A stretch of 34,662 bases of DNA from positions 1 through 34,662 of the IMG/VR virus record IMGVR_UViG_3300020193_000069. The stretch is one strand, 5' to 3'. Below, piece by piece: positions 25,582 to 34,662 of this stretch. The notes below the pieces were generated by a model that did no database searches, was not told the DNA's origin, and worked only from the letters and a program-made list of their open reading frames with translations. Within the stretch, counting starts at the first letter, position 1. Every line of letters starts with the position of its first letter. The position numbers were made by a program, and so were the translations under genes. This DNA comes from a virus.

Positions 25582-27323
25582 TGGAAAAGAAAAAAGTCAT
25601 ATTACCAACTAAAAAATTCTTTGGAGCGATTAATGAAGATTTGAGTCTAAAAATAAATTTAGATGAAAGTAAAAATTTGCTTAGAGAAGGTGATAGAACA
25701 ATCATTCTTGACACATCAATACTTTTTGCAAAAGAGAGAAACGAAAGTCCACATTATAAAATACATGGAAAACTTAAAATGGTTTTCAGAAATCTGTATA
25801 GTGGAACTACAGGATATCAACCATTAAAGAAGAATTTATATTTAGTTTTTGATGATGGTAATCAATTTGATGGTTTTTTACCATACAATGAATTTGCATT
25901 TTTAAGAGATGATGTTAAAAGAGAAACCAACGACCCTATTTCCACAAGTGTACTTTCTGCGTTTACTCAAAATATAATAGTGACCGGACAAACAGACCAT
26001 GTTGAAGTCACACCAATCACAGCACCATTTCACAATTGGAATATTTGTTTATCATATATCTATTCTGGTGACCCATCTCACCAAATGAAATATACATTGA
26101 GTGGTAATACCGTCTATAGTTTTACTGCTCAAGATGGAATACCATTTAGAGTTACAGAAGACAGGTCATCATATTATCTAACAAGTCCAGTTGAACATGG
26201 TATTAGTAAGGGAGAATATATTGTGATATCGGGAGGCACATTAAATAACACAGTACCACAATCAGGTAGAACATTTTCGGTTACTTCGGTTGGTAATGAA
26301 AAGTTTAATTCTGAAAATTATGTTTTAGAAATAAGCAAATCAGAAGTTCCATCTGGTACTACGTTATCCACAGTTGTCCTTGGTAAGAGATGCATTAACA
26401 GAAACAGATTAACCGAAACAATTTCAACATATTATGTCCATAAACATAAAGTGTTGACCATGGGAGACGCATTTATTTTAGATAAGATTGGTTTTGAATC
26501 TTCAGTTTGGGAAAATGAAAAGAAATTAGTTTTTGAAAATAGTGTTGGTGATAACGACGTATTAGTTGTAAGAAACAGAATGGAATCATTAGTTTATGAT
26601 TTTAAACAACCATTTACATTAACAGGTCTAACAAATAATCTCGGATACCTACCAACTGATGTGTATGTGTCTATTGTTTTTAAAAACAAAAACGGATATT
26701 TTGATTACCCCTATAAGGTTGGTTATAAGTTTAATTTCCATGATACGTGGATTGACCAACATTTTAGTGGAACAACATCGTTAGAAACGTCAGTACCTTA
26801 TGGTACGTTTACAAAATCAGGAAATACTTTTATTTCTGGTGGTACGATTACGACAGGCACAACATTAACTGGCGCATTTATAGAATATAATAGGTCAGAA
26901 TTAAAAGAAAGAGTTGTTAGTGAGGCGTATCATAAGATTACATCACCAACAACAATATTCGACCATAACCAAGATGACCCAACATCATATTCGGGAGCGT
27001 CGGTAAATAATAAATTTGGTATCTACTATCAACCACATCATAGAGTGAAACTTAGAGAGTTATCTCCTTATGTTGAGACATCTACAACAAATCAAATATA
27101 TGGGTTACCTCAAAACGCTAAGTATTTTTCCGAGGAGTTGTTATGGAAATGGAGAGATGTTTATGACCATGGGTTCATAGACCCAGATGGATTTGGCACA
27201 AACCATCCTTACATTAATAATATTCATTATGTAAAAAATGATATTAATTTCTATTTACGTAATGAACAACAATATACCAATAAAAAAGATGGAAAGTATA
27301 AAATAAAAAGATTTAAGTGTTAA
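25581..27323 (+). CDS. Baseplate/tail structural protein, unknown type
   Basis: A 580-residue, mainly beta-rich protein with many Thr/Gly/Ser turns. The N-terminus (KKVILPTKKFFGAINEDLSL) leads to a domain with EFAFLRDDVKRETNDPIS, and a Thr/Gly-rich section (SGGTITTGTTLTGAF) lies near residue 425. The C-terminal segment, YFSEELLWKWRDVYDHGFID and then PDGFGTNHPYINN and DINFYLRNE, looks well conserved, with aromatic and acidic residues, and may be the docking part. There is no catalytic motif, signal peptide or membrane segment. It begins within the stop codon of the 1303-residue gene and is followed one base later by a GTG-started gene, so it belongs to the same late structural operon. The role in baseplate or fibre assembly comes from context. 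Confidence 0.65.
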   Translation: MEKKKVILPTKKFFGAINEDLSLKINLDESKNLLREGDRTIILDTSILFAKERNESPHYKIHGKLKMVFRNLYSGTTGYQPLKKNLYLVFDDGNQFDGFLPYNEFAFLRDDVKRETNDPISTSVLSAFTQNIIVTGQTDHVEVTPITAPFHNWNICLSYIYSGDPSHQMKYTLSGNTVYSFTAQDGIPFRVTEDRSSYYLTSPVEHGISKGEYIVISGGTLNNTVPQSGRTFSVTSVGNEKFNSENYVLEISKSEVPSGTTLSTVVLGKRCINRNRLTETISTYYVHKHKVLTMGDAFILDKIGFESSVWENEKKLVFENSVGDNDVLVVRNRMESLVYDFKQPFTLTGLTNNLGYLPTDVYVSIVFKNKNGYFDYPYKVGYKFNFHDTWIDQHFSGTTSLETSVPYGTFTKSGNTFISGGTITTGTTLTGAFIEYNRSELKERVVSEAYHKITSPTTIFDHNQDDPTSYSGASVNNKFGIYYQPHHRVKLRELSPYVETSTTNQIYGLPQNAKYFSEELLWKWRDVYDHGFIDPDGFGTNHPYINNIHYVKNDINFYLRNEQQYTNKKDGKYKIKRFKC

Positions 27324-27324
27324 A

Positions 27325-28176
27325 GTGGAATTAGTTAGAAGAAATATTGACCAAAATTTAATTGTAGACCCAATTCAAAATTTTAAAACTGATTTGGGGT
27401 GGACCGAGTCCGCCGAAATCATGGAAAAAGAAATTCTTTATCAGATTATAAACCCAATAGAGAATTATGAGACGGTGAGATACATACATAAACCATATAC
27501 AAATGTTAGTGGATTTAGTCAAACAGACATTTGGTTCTACTTTTACTTTGGTGATTATCAGTATAATACTTCAAACCCCGCAAATCCAATTATTACGGGT
27601 GTGACGTTTAAACAAGATTATCAGTTAATGGATATAACATTACAAGAAAACGCTTTAATGTTAAAACAATCAACTGAAAGTTTTTTTAGATTAGAATTTT
27701 ATAAAACACCAAATGATGTTGCTCCTAACAATACAAATAAAAGAATGGTTTTTGCTAAAAACATAGCACTTCCATTGGGTGAAAAAATATTTTATACAGG
27801 AACAACATCCGGTTCAACAATACCGATGAATGATTACATATATTTCCCTGTCTTTATGGGTTCAAATTATAGAAATAAAGAGAATATGTATTTCTTTTGG
27901 TTTACGGACGATACGCCATTTGATGAAACAAATTTGACTGGAAATACATTTTACATGACCGCCAAATTTTATAATGCAAAGACAAGTGAAATTTTTGATT
28001 TTACAAATAAAACAAAGACACCTAACGATACAATTGTCGAAGAAAATGACTTATACTATAAAGTTGTAATTGATAGGAGTGATTTCTCATATCAAATATT
28101 TCAATTTAATGGTTCTGTTGGTTCAAGAATAGGTGAAACAAATGACCCAATAGTTTTTTATGAAAAATTCTTATAA
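27325..28176 (+). CDS. Structural protein of the baseplate operon, unknown type
   Basis: A 283-residue protein with a GTG start placed one base after the preceding stop. The first internal ATG is about 32 residues in and would delete a plausible helix (NLIVDPIQNFKTDLGWTESA). The composition is aromatic-rich beta, for example FSQTDIWFYFYFGDYQYNTS, NYRNKENMYFFWFTDDTPFD and LYYKVVIDRSDFSYQIFQFN. No known domain is recognised. It overlaps the next gene by 17 bases. It sits in the run after gp25/gp6, so a wedge-associated or fibre-attachment role is reasonable but unproven. Confidence 0.6.
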   Translation: MELVRRNIDQNLIVDPIQNFKTDLGWTESAEIMEKEILYQIINPIENYETVRYIHKPYTNVSGFSQTDIWFYFYFGDYQYNTSNPANPIITGVTFKQDYQLMDITLQENALMLKQSTESFFRLEFYKTPNDVAPNNTNKRMVFAKNIALPLGEKIFYTGTTSGSTIPMNDYIYFPVFMGSNYRNKENMYFFWFTDDTPFDETNLTGNTFYMTAKFYNAKTSEIFDFTNKTKTPNDTIVEENDLYYKVVIDRSDFSYQIFQFNGSVGSRIGETNDPIVFYEKFL

Positions 28177-29263
28177 AATATTAAGGAAGAACATTCCAAA
28201 TGTTAGACTACATTCTCTAAGTGGTCAATTTTGGTATGACTATTTTGGTAATTGGGTCCCATGGTCAGGTTCTACAACATTACCACCCGTCACAGGAGAT
28301 GTTGTCTATAATGTCACAGGTAGTCTTGCAACAGGATACTATAAGTGGACAGGTAGTGCGTGGTCTTCGATAACCGAAGCAACTGCTGTCGGTAGTCACG
28401 ATGTCCCACTATTTTTAGAATCGTCAGTTGATGAAATGGGGGTAATGGTTGGGTTTGATGGATATATGGAACAAGTTGAACAAATATGTAATTTTTCATA
28501 CACTCAGACAGGAAACACCGTTCAGGTTTACAATACGGTGGATTCAACTAAAGTATCTGAAATACTTACAGTTAACTTCACAGTTGATTGGGGGGATGCC
28601 ACAACATCAACGTTAACAACTCACACCGGAACTACCCTTAACTCCACAACCAAGACGTATGGAACTGCGGGTGTAAAAAACATATCAATTTCATTAAACA
28701 CGCCTTGGTTAAACTTTAAATTGCAGAAAAAGGTAACCGTACCCGCAAACGTAAGTGTTCCTAACCCACTAGGTTCATTGACCGGGTTTACCATTCCGTA
28801 TACAAACATAACAGGTCAAACGTTGAATTATCTTAATAATCTTGACTATACAACCACAACGGGAAATACTACTTTCACATACGCAGCAATCGGAAATAGT
28901 AGAATTGACGAAAAAAAATTATATGGCTCAAACACATATAGTGGAGTAACTACCGGAACCCTATCCGGTGTAACTTTCAGTGCATATACTATAGACAATC
29001 TACATTATATGGATTTCTCGGATGGGGTAACAACGATTACGGGTACAACAACTGGTTTTACAAAGGAAGAGGTTATAAATTATGTGTTAACAAGGAACGA
29101 ACACTTTTTAGGTTTTATAGACGAACCAACCATATTTTCTGATTTATTTGTTGAAAGGGGTAAACAGGGTGTAATGGAAAAAATACTTAGGTTGACCGAA
29201 ATAGACAATACGGGGGAATTAGATATCTATGGAAATGGGTATTTTAACATAAGAAAACAATAA
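28160..29263 (+). CDS. Structural protein with PKD-like domain
   Basis: A 367-residue protein. The N-terminal part has aromatic repeats (GQFWYDYFGNWVPWSG, GYYKWTGSAWSS) reminiscent of small carbohydrate-binding folds, though the match is weak. Residues about 134-178 look like a PKD/Ig-type domain: LTVNFTVDWGDATTSTL, then TTKTYGTAGVKNISISL, with the WGD turn and the 'TYGTAG-K-N-I-S' strand. The C-terminal segment, EEVINYVLTRNEHFLGFIDE and then ELDIYGNGYFNIR, looks like a conserved docking unit. PKD domains in phage virions often mediate protein-protein or cell-surface contact, so an exposed baseplate or fibre-base protein is a reasonable inference. It overlaps the previous gene by 17 bases. 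The next gene follows after 25 bases with its own candidate promoter. Confidence 0.6.
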   Translation: MKNSYKILRKNIPNVRLHSLSGQFWYDYFGNWVPWSGSTTLPPVTGDVVYNVTGSLATGYYKWTGSAWSSITEATAVGSHDVPLFLESSVDEMGVMVGFDGYMEQVEQICNFSYTQTGNTVQVYNTVDSTKVSEILTVNFTVDWGDATTSTLTTHTGTTLNSTTKTYGTAGVKNISISLNTPWLNFKLQKKVTVPANVSVPNPLGSLTGFTIPYTNITGQTLNYLNNLDYTTTTGNTTFTYAAIGNSRIDEKKLYGSNTYSGVTTGTLSGVTFSAYTIDNLHYMDFSDGVTTITGTTTGFTKEEVINYVLTRNEHFLGFIDEPTIFSDLFVERGKQGVMEKILRLTEIDNTGELDIYGNGYFNIRKQ

Positions 29264-29267
29264 AAAT

Positions 29268-29276
29268 TATATTTAT
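29268..29276 (+). promoter_or_regulatory. Candidate late promoter element (TATATTTAT)
   Basis: TATATTTAT lies in the 25-base gap, 12 bases before the ATG at 29289. It is identical to the element at 19316-19324. It would give a very short leader for the last two genes of the window. Confidence 0.38.
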
Positions 29277-29288
29277 TAATAAAAAATC

Positions 29289-30206
29289 ATGGCAGTAGGT
29301 AGTTATGGAATAATTAGACCGGCAGATGTATCACCCGAGGACGTAGAAATATATTATCACTACGTTTCAGGTAGAACAAATAGTGCAACTGCAACCCTTA
29401 AAAGGTTAAGTTCAGCCGATGTTTTAACCCCCGTTTTTCACAATTCAAATACAACTGATGATGCCGCGGCACCAAACGTTGAGATTTTGGGTGGTATGTA
29501 TAACTTAAAGTTAGCTTCTTCAGATTTCTCTGAATTGGGAATATATACCCTACATATTAGACCTAAACAGATACGTACAACAATCACGGATTGTGGTATT
29601 TTGGCATCATTACCTTCTGTTAGAGGTTTGGTTATTGATTTAAGTAATGTACCAGCCGCAGACAGGAATAAGTTTACTCCACAAGGTTTGGTTGGTTATA
29701 GAATAGAATATATTAACACGTCGGATAATAAGAAAATCACCAACTTCTACAGAGTTGTAACATCTTCATTTTATTGTACTCCAATTGTGTCTAACTTAAC
29801 AAGCACTTCACAAAAAGCCATCAGATATCAATATAGTGAACAAGCAACAAATTTGATGTTTTTGACTGTTACACCATCCTCAGCACCATCAAATAAACCA
29901 AATACGGTTCCCTTTATTGGTACACCATCACAAAAAATTATTTTAACAAATACATTTTTTAACCCAACAACAATTGAGGTTGAAATGGTTGAACACGATG
30001 CTGGTACATTGGCTAACGCATTGTATGGTAATCAAACTAAAGCTGTTTCACAAGGTATCTACACCATTTATGACAATAATAATAACATATACAAACAGTA
30101 CAATCTTTACGAAGTCAAAGACGAATTTAATGAGACATTATATGAAGTTCGTGAAGAAAGGACTGACATAGATGAGACACTAAACTTTGATACGATTACC
30201 GAATAA
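29289..30206 (+). CDS. Structural protein, function unknown (VGSYGIIRPADVSPEDVEI family)
   Basis: A 305-residue protein. The N-terminus (AVGSYGIIRPADVSPEDVEI) leads into a beta-rich domain with EILGGMYNLKLASSDFSELG and IYTLHIRPKQIR, then LVGYRIEYINTS and FYRVVTSSFY. The C-terminus (about 225-305) is helical and polar, with TIYDNNNNIYKQYNLYEVKD. I recall similar sequences from large T4-like phages but know no function. It is preceded by a short gap with the TATATTTAT element and overlaps the next gene by one base (TAATG). Its place between baseplate proteins and the giant fibre-like protein suggests an adaptor, which is inference. Confidence 0.65.
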   Translation: MAVGSYGIIRPADVSPEDVEIYYHYVSGRTNSATATLKRLSSADVLTPVFHNSNTTDDAAAPNVEILGGMYNLKLASSDFSELGIYTLHIRPKQIRTTITDCGILASLPSVRGLVIDLSNVPAADRNKFTPQGLVGYRIEYINTSDNKKITNFYRVVTSSFYCTPIVSNLTSTSQKAIRYQYSEQATNLMFLTVTPSSAPSNKPNTVPFIGTPSQKIILTNTFFNPTTIEVEMVEHDAGTLANALYGNQTKAVSQGIYTIYDNNNNIYKQYNLYEVKDEFNETLYEVREERTDIDETLNFDTITE

Positions 30207-33200
30207 TGGCGAAAAGAAAGGTACCAAGCCAAGCGCCAAGTGGCGCGGCAACATTTAATGATAATCTTGTTGGTAGACAAATTACCAACGGAAGTTCGGC
30301 GCTTGTTAATACCTCATTTGACATTGATAAAACTATACCTGATAAAGATTCTAAAAGTTTTAGAAAAAATCCATTTTCTGAGTTTCTTACTTTAGATAAT
30401 ATAAAAAAAGAAGACACTAAAACAGACGTAACAACTCAGCAACCTACAAGTTCTGCGGCCAAAAGAAGTAAATCGATAAGATTTCGTAACGATAAACAAA
30501 ATGCAGATAAGTCTTTATATGGTTCTTTAAGAGAAAGAATTTTGGTATCGATTACCAAAATTATAAAAAAATTCCCCGCAGCATTACAAGTAATTGCCGA
30601 TAGTCCTATAGGTGTGAACTTATTCTCAGCGTTTAATATTTCATATAGTAATAGTTTAGACAGAACAACATTCACAATTCAGTTAAGTAAAGTTTCAAAT
30701 CCATTTGGAATTATTTTATCTGAACCAAATAGTGCGATTAAACCTACAAGTGAAAATGAATTAAGAAATCTATATTCATCAAACAATAAGTATGTTTTAT
30801 ATATAAATGGCGAATCGTACCCTGTATTTCAATATACAGAGCCAAATTCTTCAAATGAAATAGTTTTTGTTGTAATTGGTCAACCATTTACAGGTTCTAC
30901 AAGTACAACAAACTTTATAATCAGACCAAATGATGGTATTGTTGAAGAATTTTACAATGGATTAGATGATGTTGAATCTTCATTACTCAATAGAGATACA
31001 AGCCCAACATACACATCAAATTTTAGAATTCCGAGAGATAGTCCCGATGGTTCAAAGGTTACAATTCAAAACGTTGAGTTTAGCTGGCCAACATTAGGGG
31101 ATGGATGGAACATACAAATTTATGGTCTTGACTATGAATTATATGTACAAAGTTTAAAAGATGTTTGTGATGAGATTGATACATTTAAATCAAACACAAT
31201 TGTTAGATTTTTAACATCACCACAATTATTAGAATTTGACACCGCAGACCAAAGAGCTCAAAGTGTATTTCAACTTTACGGACAAAGTTTTGACCAAGTA
31301 AAAAAATACATAGACAACATTGCTTACATGAGAAATGTGAGTTATGATGGTATTAATAACTTACCCGATATTTTATTAAAGAATTTATCTGAGAATCTCG
31401 GGTTATCAACTACAAATCTATTTGATGAAAAATCATTAGACGATGTATTATATACTCGTTTAGATTCGTCTTATGGTGGAGTATCCACTGGTTTTAATTT
31501 AGTTGATGCCGAACATGAATTCTACAGAAGATTATTAGTCAATCTTGCATATATCTTTAAATCAAAAGGAACAAGAGCATCTATTGAGTTCTTCTTAAAA
31601 TTCTTAGGAGCTCCCGAACCATTAATAAAAATTAATGAGTATGTCTATCAAGTAACATCAATGCCCGTGAGTTTTGATTTAGAACAAGACATATACAATG
31701 TTATTGTTGGAGAAAAAACTTTTATAACGGGTCAATTTAATACAACAGGGTACACATATACTAAGATTACCACCACTGGCTCAACAGGATTTGATAGAGA
31801 AGGTTATCCTGTTGACCCTGACACAGGGTTACCAAGAAAAGCGTTTAGTCTTACTGAAGACATTTTCTTCCAAAAAGGTGCGGGATGGTATGATATTACA
31901 TTAGACCACCGCTCACCAACGATTATAGATACCGAAAACTCAATTCTCACTGGTAGAACAAAAACAATTAAAACAAAAAATAAACCTTTTACTTATGGTG
32001 AGGATTATTTTAACGTGTTCAGAAAACTACCCGGATTAGATACGGGTTATGGTTTACAAACAGATATTGACAATACAAAAGCTCACGATGTATTGGATGG
32101 TTCGTCTTTAATTTTGAATAGAAAAAATATTAATATTCATATTTCAGCGTCTAACGCGATTAATTTTGATTTATTTAGAAAAAGTAGAGATTTAGAAATT
32201 TCATTCGGTTCAACAAATTTATTATCACCACAAACAGGGGTAACGTTTGCACAATTTACAAACAATTTTATTCACAAAGTAATAAAGAACTCTCATACAA
32301 TTAGATATAAAAAGAATTATATTGTTCTTGAAGATATCTATAGAGATTATTTTTCTCAAACTTCATTCAAACCATATACGTTTATTGATGCTGCTGAATT
32401 TGTAAATAAAATCAGCCCTTATTGGGTTCAATTAGTAGAACAATTGGTTCCCGCAACTACACTGTGGACAGGAGGTAATCTAATAGAAAACAATTTATTT
32501 GGTAGACCGAAATATCCATACATATTTGATTGCCAACCAATGGAATTTATCGAGGACTTATATCCCGATTTTGAAACCGCAATTGAAGAAGACGTTGAAA
32601 CTTTACTCGGTGAAGAAAATAATTTTAGAGGATTAATAAACTTGACTGGTGTAACATACTATCCAATAATCGAAATTGATGGGGTTATTTATGGTGGTCC
32701 ATCATATACAGGTTTAACAACAGGAATGACTGTTGTGGTTAGCGGTACATCAAATACAACAAATAGTGCTAAGTTATATGACCCATTCCCAATGACGGGA
32801 TGTACCGACTTAGTGAGTAATGACCCTGTAAATCTTGCACTTATTTGTGATTATAAAGATTATTTAGAACCTGATATTGTTAAAATTAAACAACTATGGG
32901 TTGAAGCGTTGACTAATCTTATTGGTTCAATAACAATATCAAGATATGGTTCAGGTTACTATGCTTACGCACCATTCACAGGAACAACCGGACAAACATA
33001 TGTAACCGAAACTTTACCAATGGTAAGTTATGAAATCTTTACAGATGAAAATGGTGAAGAAATGATTAAGTTTTCATCCATAAAATATGGTATTGGGAAT
33101 TGTTCGGTAAAAGATTATTTTGATTATAGATTTGAGGCGGATTATCAGACAATAAAATCAAATGATAGATTAAGTGTACAAGTTAGTGGTAATGGTGAAT

Positions 33201-34662
33201 TTTATTGTGAAGAGCCAGCATCGTGTATTATGGTTAGTGACATCTATATTGATGTTATTGGTGCTCAATTCGGGGTTCAAAAAAATCACACATGGCCGTT
33301 TTACATTTATGCAAATTGTACAAGTGGTCATAGTCAAAATGCTGACGTTTACATTGAAAAAGTTGCGGGGTATGATTGTAAATTTAAACTAACTGGAGTT
33401 ACTGAATTTGATGTAATAGATTTTAATATTATTGATGCCGCAAACAACGAAGTTAAATTCAAGATAGAAGGATTACAAGCTAAAATAGAACACGACCCAT
33501 GTCCAATGCCAAGCGGAAAGAGTCACACAGAACTATTTGTACTTCAAGGATATCAAGGTTCAAATACTATATCTGAAATATCAGGAGCAACGTTTTGTGA
33601 CAATTATACTGGATATACCATCCAACCAAAAGTTGAGTATAAATCAAACTTTAATTATGGTTTAAAAGATAGTTCAATAGTTTTAGTGGTTCCTTCAGGT
33701 TTAACAATTAATAGTTCAACAACAAGTTCACAAATTAATTCATATTTAACAGGTGGTACGATTGTAGAAAAATCTGTATATGGTTTACAAGTAGGTGAAT
33801 ACATTTTAAGTGCAAATTATCTTCCTTGTTCAGGATTTACGAATCAACAATTCCAAAATGCATCTCAAAGTGGATATTCATTTACGTATTCGTATGAAAA
33901 ACTTTTAGTTACTGATAAAGAATGTCTTGGTTCTGTTAAGAAAAATAGAATTACAGGTGAAACAACAACAAATAGTATTGAAATATTTGAAGTTTTACCT
34001 ACAACTCAATTAAGGGTTTATACAAATAAATTTATTGAGAATTTCGGTTCTGTAACGAATGGAACATATCACTTTGATGATAGATTCCCTGAAGAATTAC
34101 AAATAAGACCGATTGATTTCATCGAACCTTGCTGCGACCACTCCAAAGAATTATATGATAAAGGAGATTTTCTAATTAACCAATATGGTTATCCAATAGA
34201 AGTTTTAGCGGTTGACCTAAATTATTGTGACACTGGTTTATATTTTAACTTAAATGTTCAAAAAAATGGTTCACCATTGACTGATACATTTATTGTTGTA
34301 TTTGATGGTAATTCAAATGAACAAATTTTGATGAAACATCTATACAATAAACATCCAAATATTGATTTTGATTTAGGTCAATATTATAGTGACCCCGTAC
34401 ATTGTGCAACACCACCAACCAATAATGATTTATCTGAATCACCATTTGATTGCGACCAATCTCCCACAAACACACCCACACCAACTAGCACACAAACACT
34501 AACACCAACTCCTACTATCACATCAACAAGTACTCCAACATTAACAAACACGAATACATCAACCTATACTAGTACTCCAACAATAACTCTTACATCCACA
34601 AGTACGCCAACATCAACTAATACACTAACAGCCACAAGTACACCTACTTTAACTAGTACAAG
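30206..34662 (+). CDS. Giant tail/fibre-like structural protein, truncated at the right edge
   Basis: The frame is open from ATG 30206 to the window end, with at least 1485 codons and no stop. Residues 1-100 are polar and basic. Residues about 437-480, EFYRRLLVNLAYIFKSKGTR and then SIEFFLKFLGAPEPLIKINE, form a clear helical unit. Residues about 830-1400 are beta-rich and Cys-containing, with several Cys pairs such as EPCCDHSKEL. From about residue 1419 the protein becomes a strict Thr-x dipeptide repeat (TPTSTQTLTPTPTITSTS and on) that continues off the window. The order of domains suggests a virion-attached head followed by an extended stalk, and perhaps a receptor-binding tip beyond the window. 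There is no catalytic motif in the visible part. It starts inside the stop of the preceding gene. The structural role is likely; 'fibre' is inference. Confidence 0.65.
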   Translation, partial: MAKRKVPSQAPSGAATFNDNLVGRQITNGSSALVNTSFDIDKTIPDKDSKSFRKNPFSEFLTLDNIKKEDTKTDVTTQQPTSSAAKRSKSIRFRNDKQNADKSLYGSLRERILVSITKIIKKFPAALQVIADSPIGVNLFSAFNISYSNSLDRTTFTIQLSKVSNPFGIILSEPNSAIKPTSENELRNLYSSNNKYVLYINGESYPVFQYTEPNSSNEIVFVVIGQPFTGSTSTTNFIIRPNDGIVEEFYNGLDDVESSLLNRDTSPTYTSNFRIPRDSPDGSKVTIQNVEFSWPTLGDGWNIQIYGLDYELYVQSLKDVCDEIDTFKSNTIVRFLTSPQLLEFDTADQRAQSVFQLYGQSFDQVKKYIDNIAYMRNVSYDGINNLPDILLKNLSENLGLSTTNLFDEKSLDDVLYTRLDSSYGGVSTGFNLVDAEHEFYRRLLVNLAYIFKSKGTRASIEFFLKFLGAPEPLIKINEYVYQVTSMPVSFDLEQDIYNVIVGEKTFITGQFNTTGYTYTKITTTGSTGFDREGYPVDPDTGLPRKAFSLTEDIFFQKGAGWYDITLDHRSPTIIDTENSILTGRTKTIKTKNKPFTYGEDYFNVFRKLPGLDTGYGLQTDIDNTKAHDVLDGSSLILNRKNINIHISASNAINFDLFRKSRDLEISFGSTNLLSPQTGVTFAQFTNNFIHKVIKNSHTIRYKKNYIVLEDIYRDYFSQTSFKPYTFIDAAEFVNKISPYWVQLVEQLVPATTLWTGGNLIENNLFGRPKYPYIFDCQPMEFIEDLYPDFETAIEEDVETLLGEENNFRGLINLTGVTYYPIIEIDGVIYGGPSYTGLTTGMTVVVSGTSNTTNSAKLYDPFPMTGCTDLVSNDPVNLALICDYKDYLEPDIVKIKQLWVEALTNLIGSITISRYGSGYYAYAPFTGTTGQTYVTETLPMVSYEIFTDENGEEMIKFSSIKYGIGNCSVKDYFDYRFEADYQTIKSNDRLSVQVSGNGEFYCEEPASCIMVSDIYIDVIGAQFGVQKNHTWPFYIYANCTSGHSQNADVYIEKVAGYDCKFKLTGVTEFDVIDFNIIDAANNEVKFKIEGLQAKIEHDPCPMPSGKSHTELFVLQGYQGSNTISEISGATFCDNYTGYTIQPKVEYKSNFNYGLKDSSIVLVVPSGLTINSSTTSSQINSYLTGGTIVEKSVYGLQVGEYILSANYLPCSGFTNQQFQNASQSGYSFTYSYEKLLVTDKECLGSVKKNRITGETTTNSIEIFEVLPTTQLRVYTNKFIENFGSVTNGTYHFDDRFPEELQIRPIDFIEPCCDHSKELYDKGDFLINQYGYPIEVLAVDLNYCDTGLYFNLNVQKNGSPLTDTFIVVFDGNSNEQILMKHLYNKHPNIDFDLGQYYSDPVHCATPPTNNDLSESPFDCDQSPTNTPTPTSTQTLTPTPTITSTSTPTLTNTNTSTYTSTPTITLTSTSTPTSTNTLTATSTPTLTST
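34460..34662 (+). repeat. Thr-x dipeptide low-complexity repeat region
   Basis: From codon 1419 of the last gene, Thr occupies every second residue for at least 60 residues, with Pro, Ser, Leu, Asn, Ile, Tyr or Ala between, and STPT recurring irregularly (every 10-14 residues). In DNA this gives a 6-base rhythm of ACA/ACT/ACC codons. It runs off the right edge. Confidence 0.85.

Overview
The window reads as one arm of a large, AT-rich, T4-like contractile-tailed phage (or a prophage/metagenomic contig of one). All 21 genes lie on the + strand and are tightly packed. Neighbours often overlap by 1-17 bases, and no gap exceeds about 90 bases. I see no tRNA, rRNA, CRISPR array, insertion sequence or integrase. 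A Bacteroidota host is inferred, not shown: no start codon has a recognisable Shine-Dalgarno sequence, upstream regions are A/T-rich, and one promoter candidate fits the Bacteroidota pattern (TTTG, 19 bases, TAnnTTT).

Region 1 (1-10884) is virion assembly. It holds a large tail/baseplate protein that may be cut at the left edge, a small gp53-like wedge protein, a 1936-residue baseplate/hub protein, a 67-residue protein with a CX6C motif, a Pro/Ala/Gly-repeat plus coiled-coil protein, and a short Dps/ferritin-like protein. A strong intrinsic terminator closes it.

Region 2 (10973-19290) is the DNA replication, recombination and nucleotide cassette. A gp32-type single-stranded DNA-binding protein forms its own unit between two terminators. 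UvsX recombinase, a FEN/RNase H-type nuclease, an unknown 147-residue protein with an internal duplication, a gp41/DnaB-type helicase, and both subunits of class I ribonucleotide reductase follow, closed by another terminator. Helicase, recombinase, nuclease and ssDNA-binding protein would form the replication/recombination machinery, and NrdA/NrdB would supply dNTPs. No primase, polymerase or clamp gene is in the window.

Region 3 (19329-34662) returns to structure: gp25 and gp6 baseplate wedge proteins, then a run of large, mostly uncharacterised, Thr/Gly-rich baseplate or fibre proteins (1303, 580, 283, 367 and 305 residues). The last is a protein of more than 1485 residues that runs off the right edge inside a strict Thr-x dipeptide repeat.

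The points most worth a second look are the Dps-like protein with ferroxidase-type residue spacing, the internally duplicated protein between nuclease and helicase, the gp32-like protein with a bacterial SSB tail tip (DDDLPF), and an ATATTTAT-type motif just before four structural cistrons.
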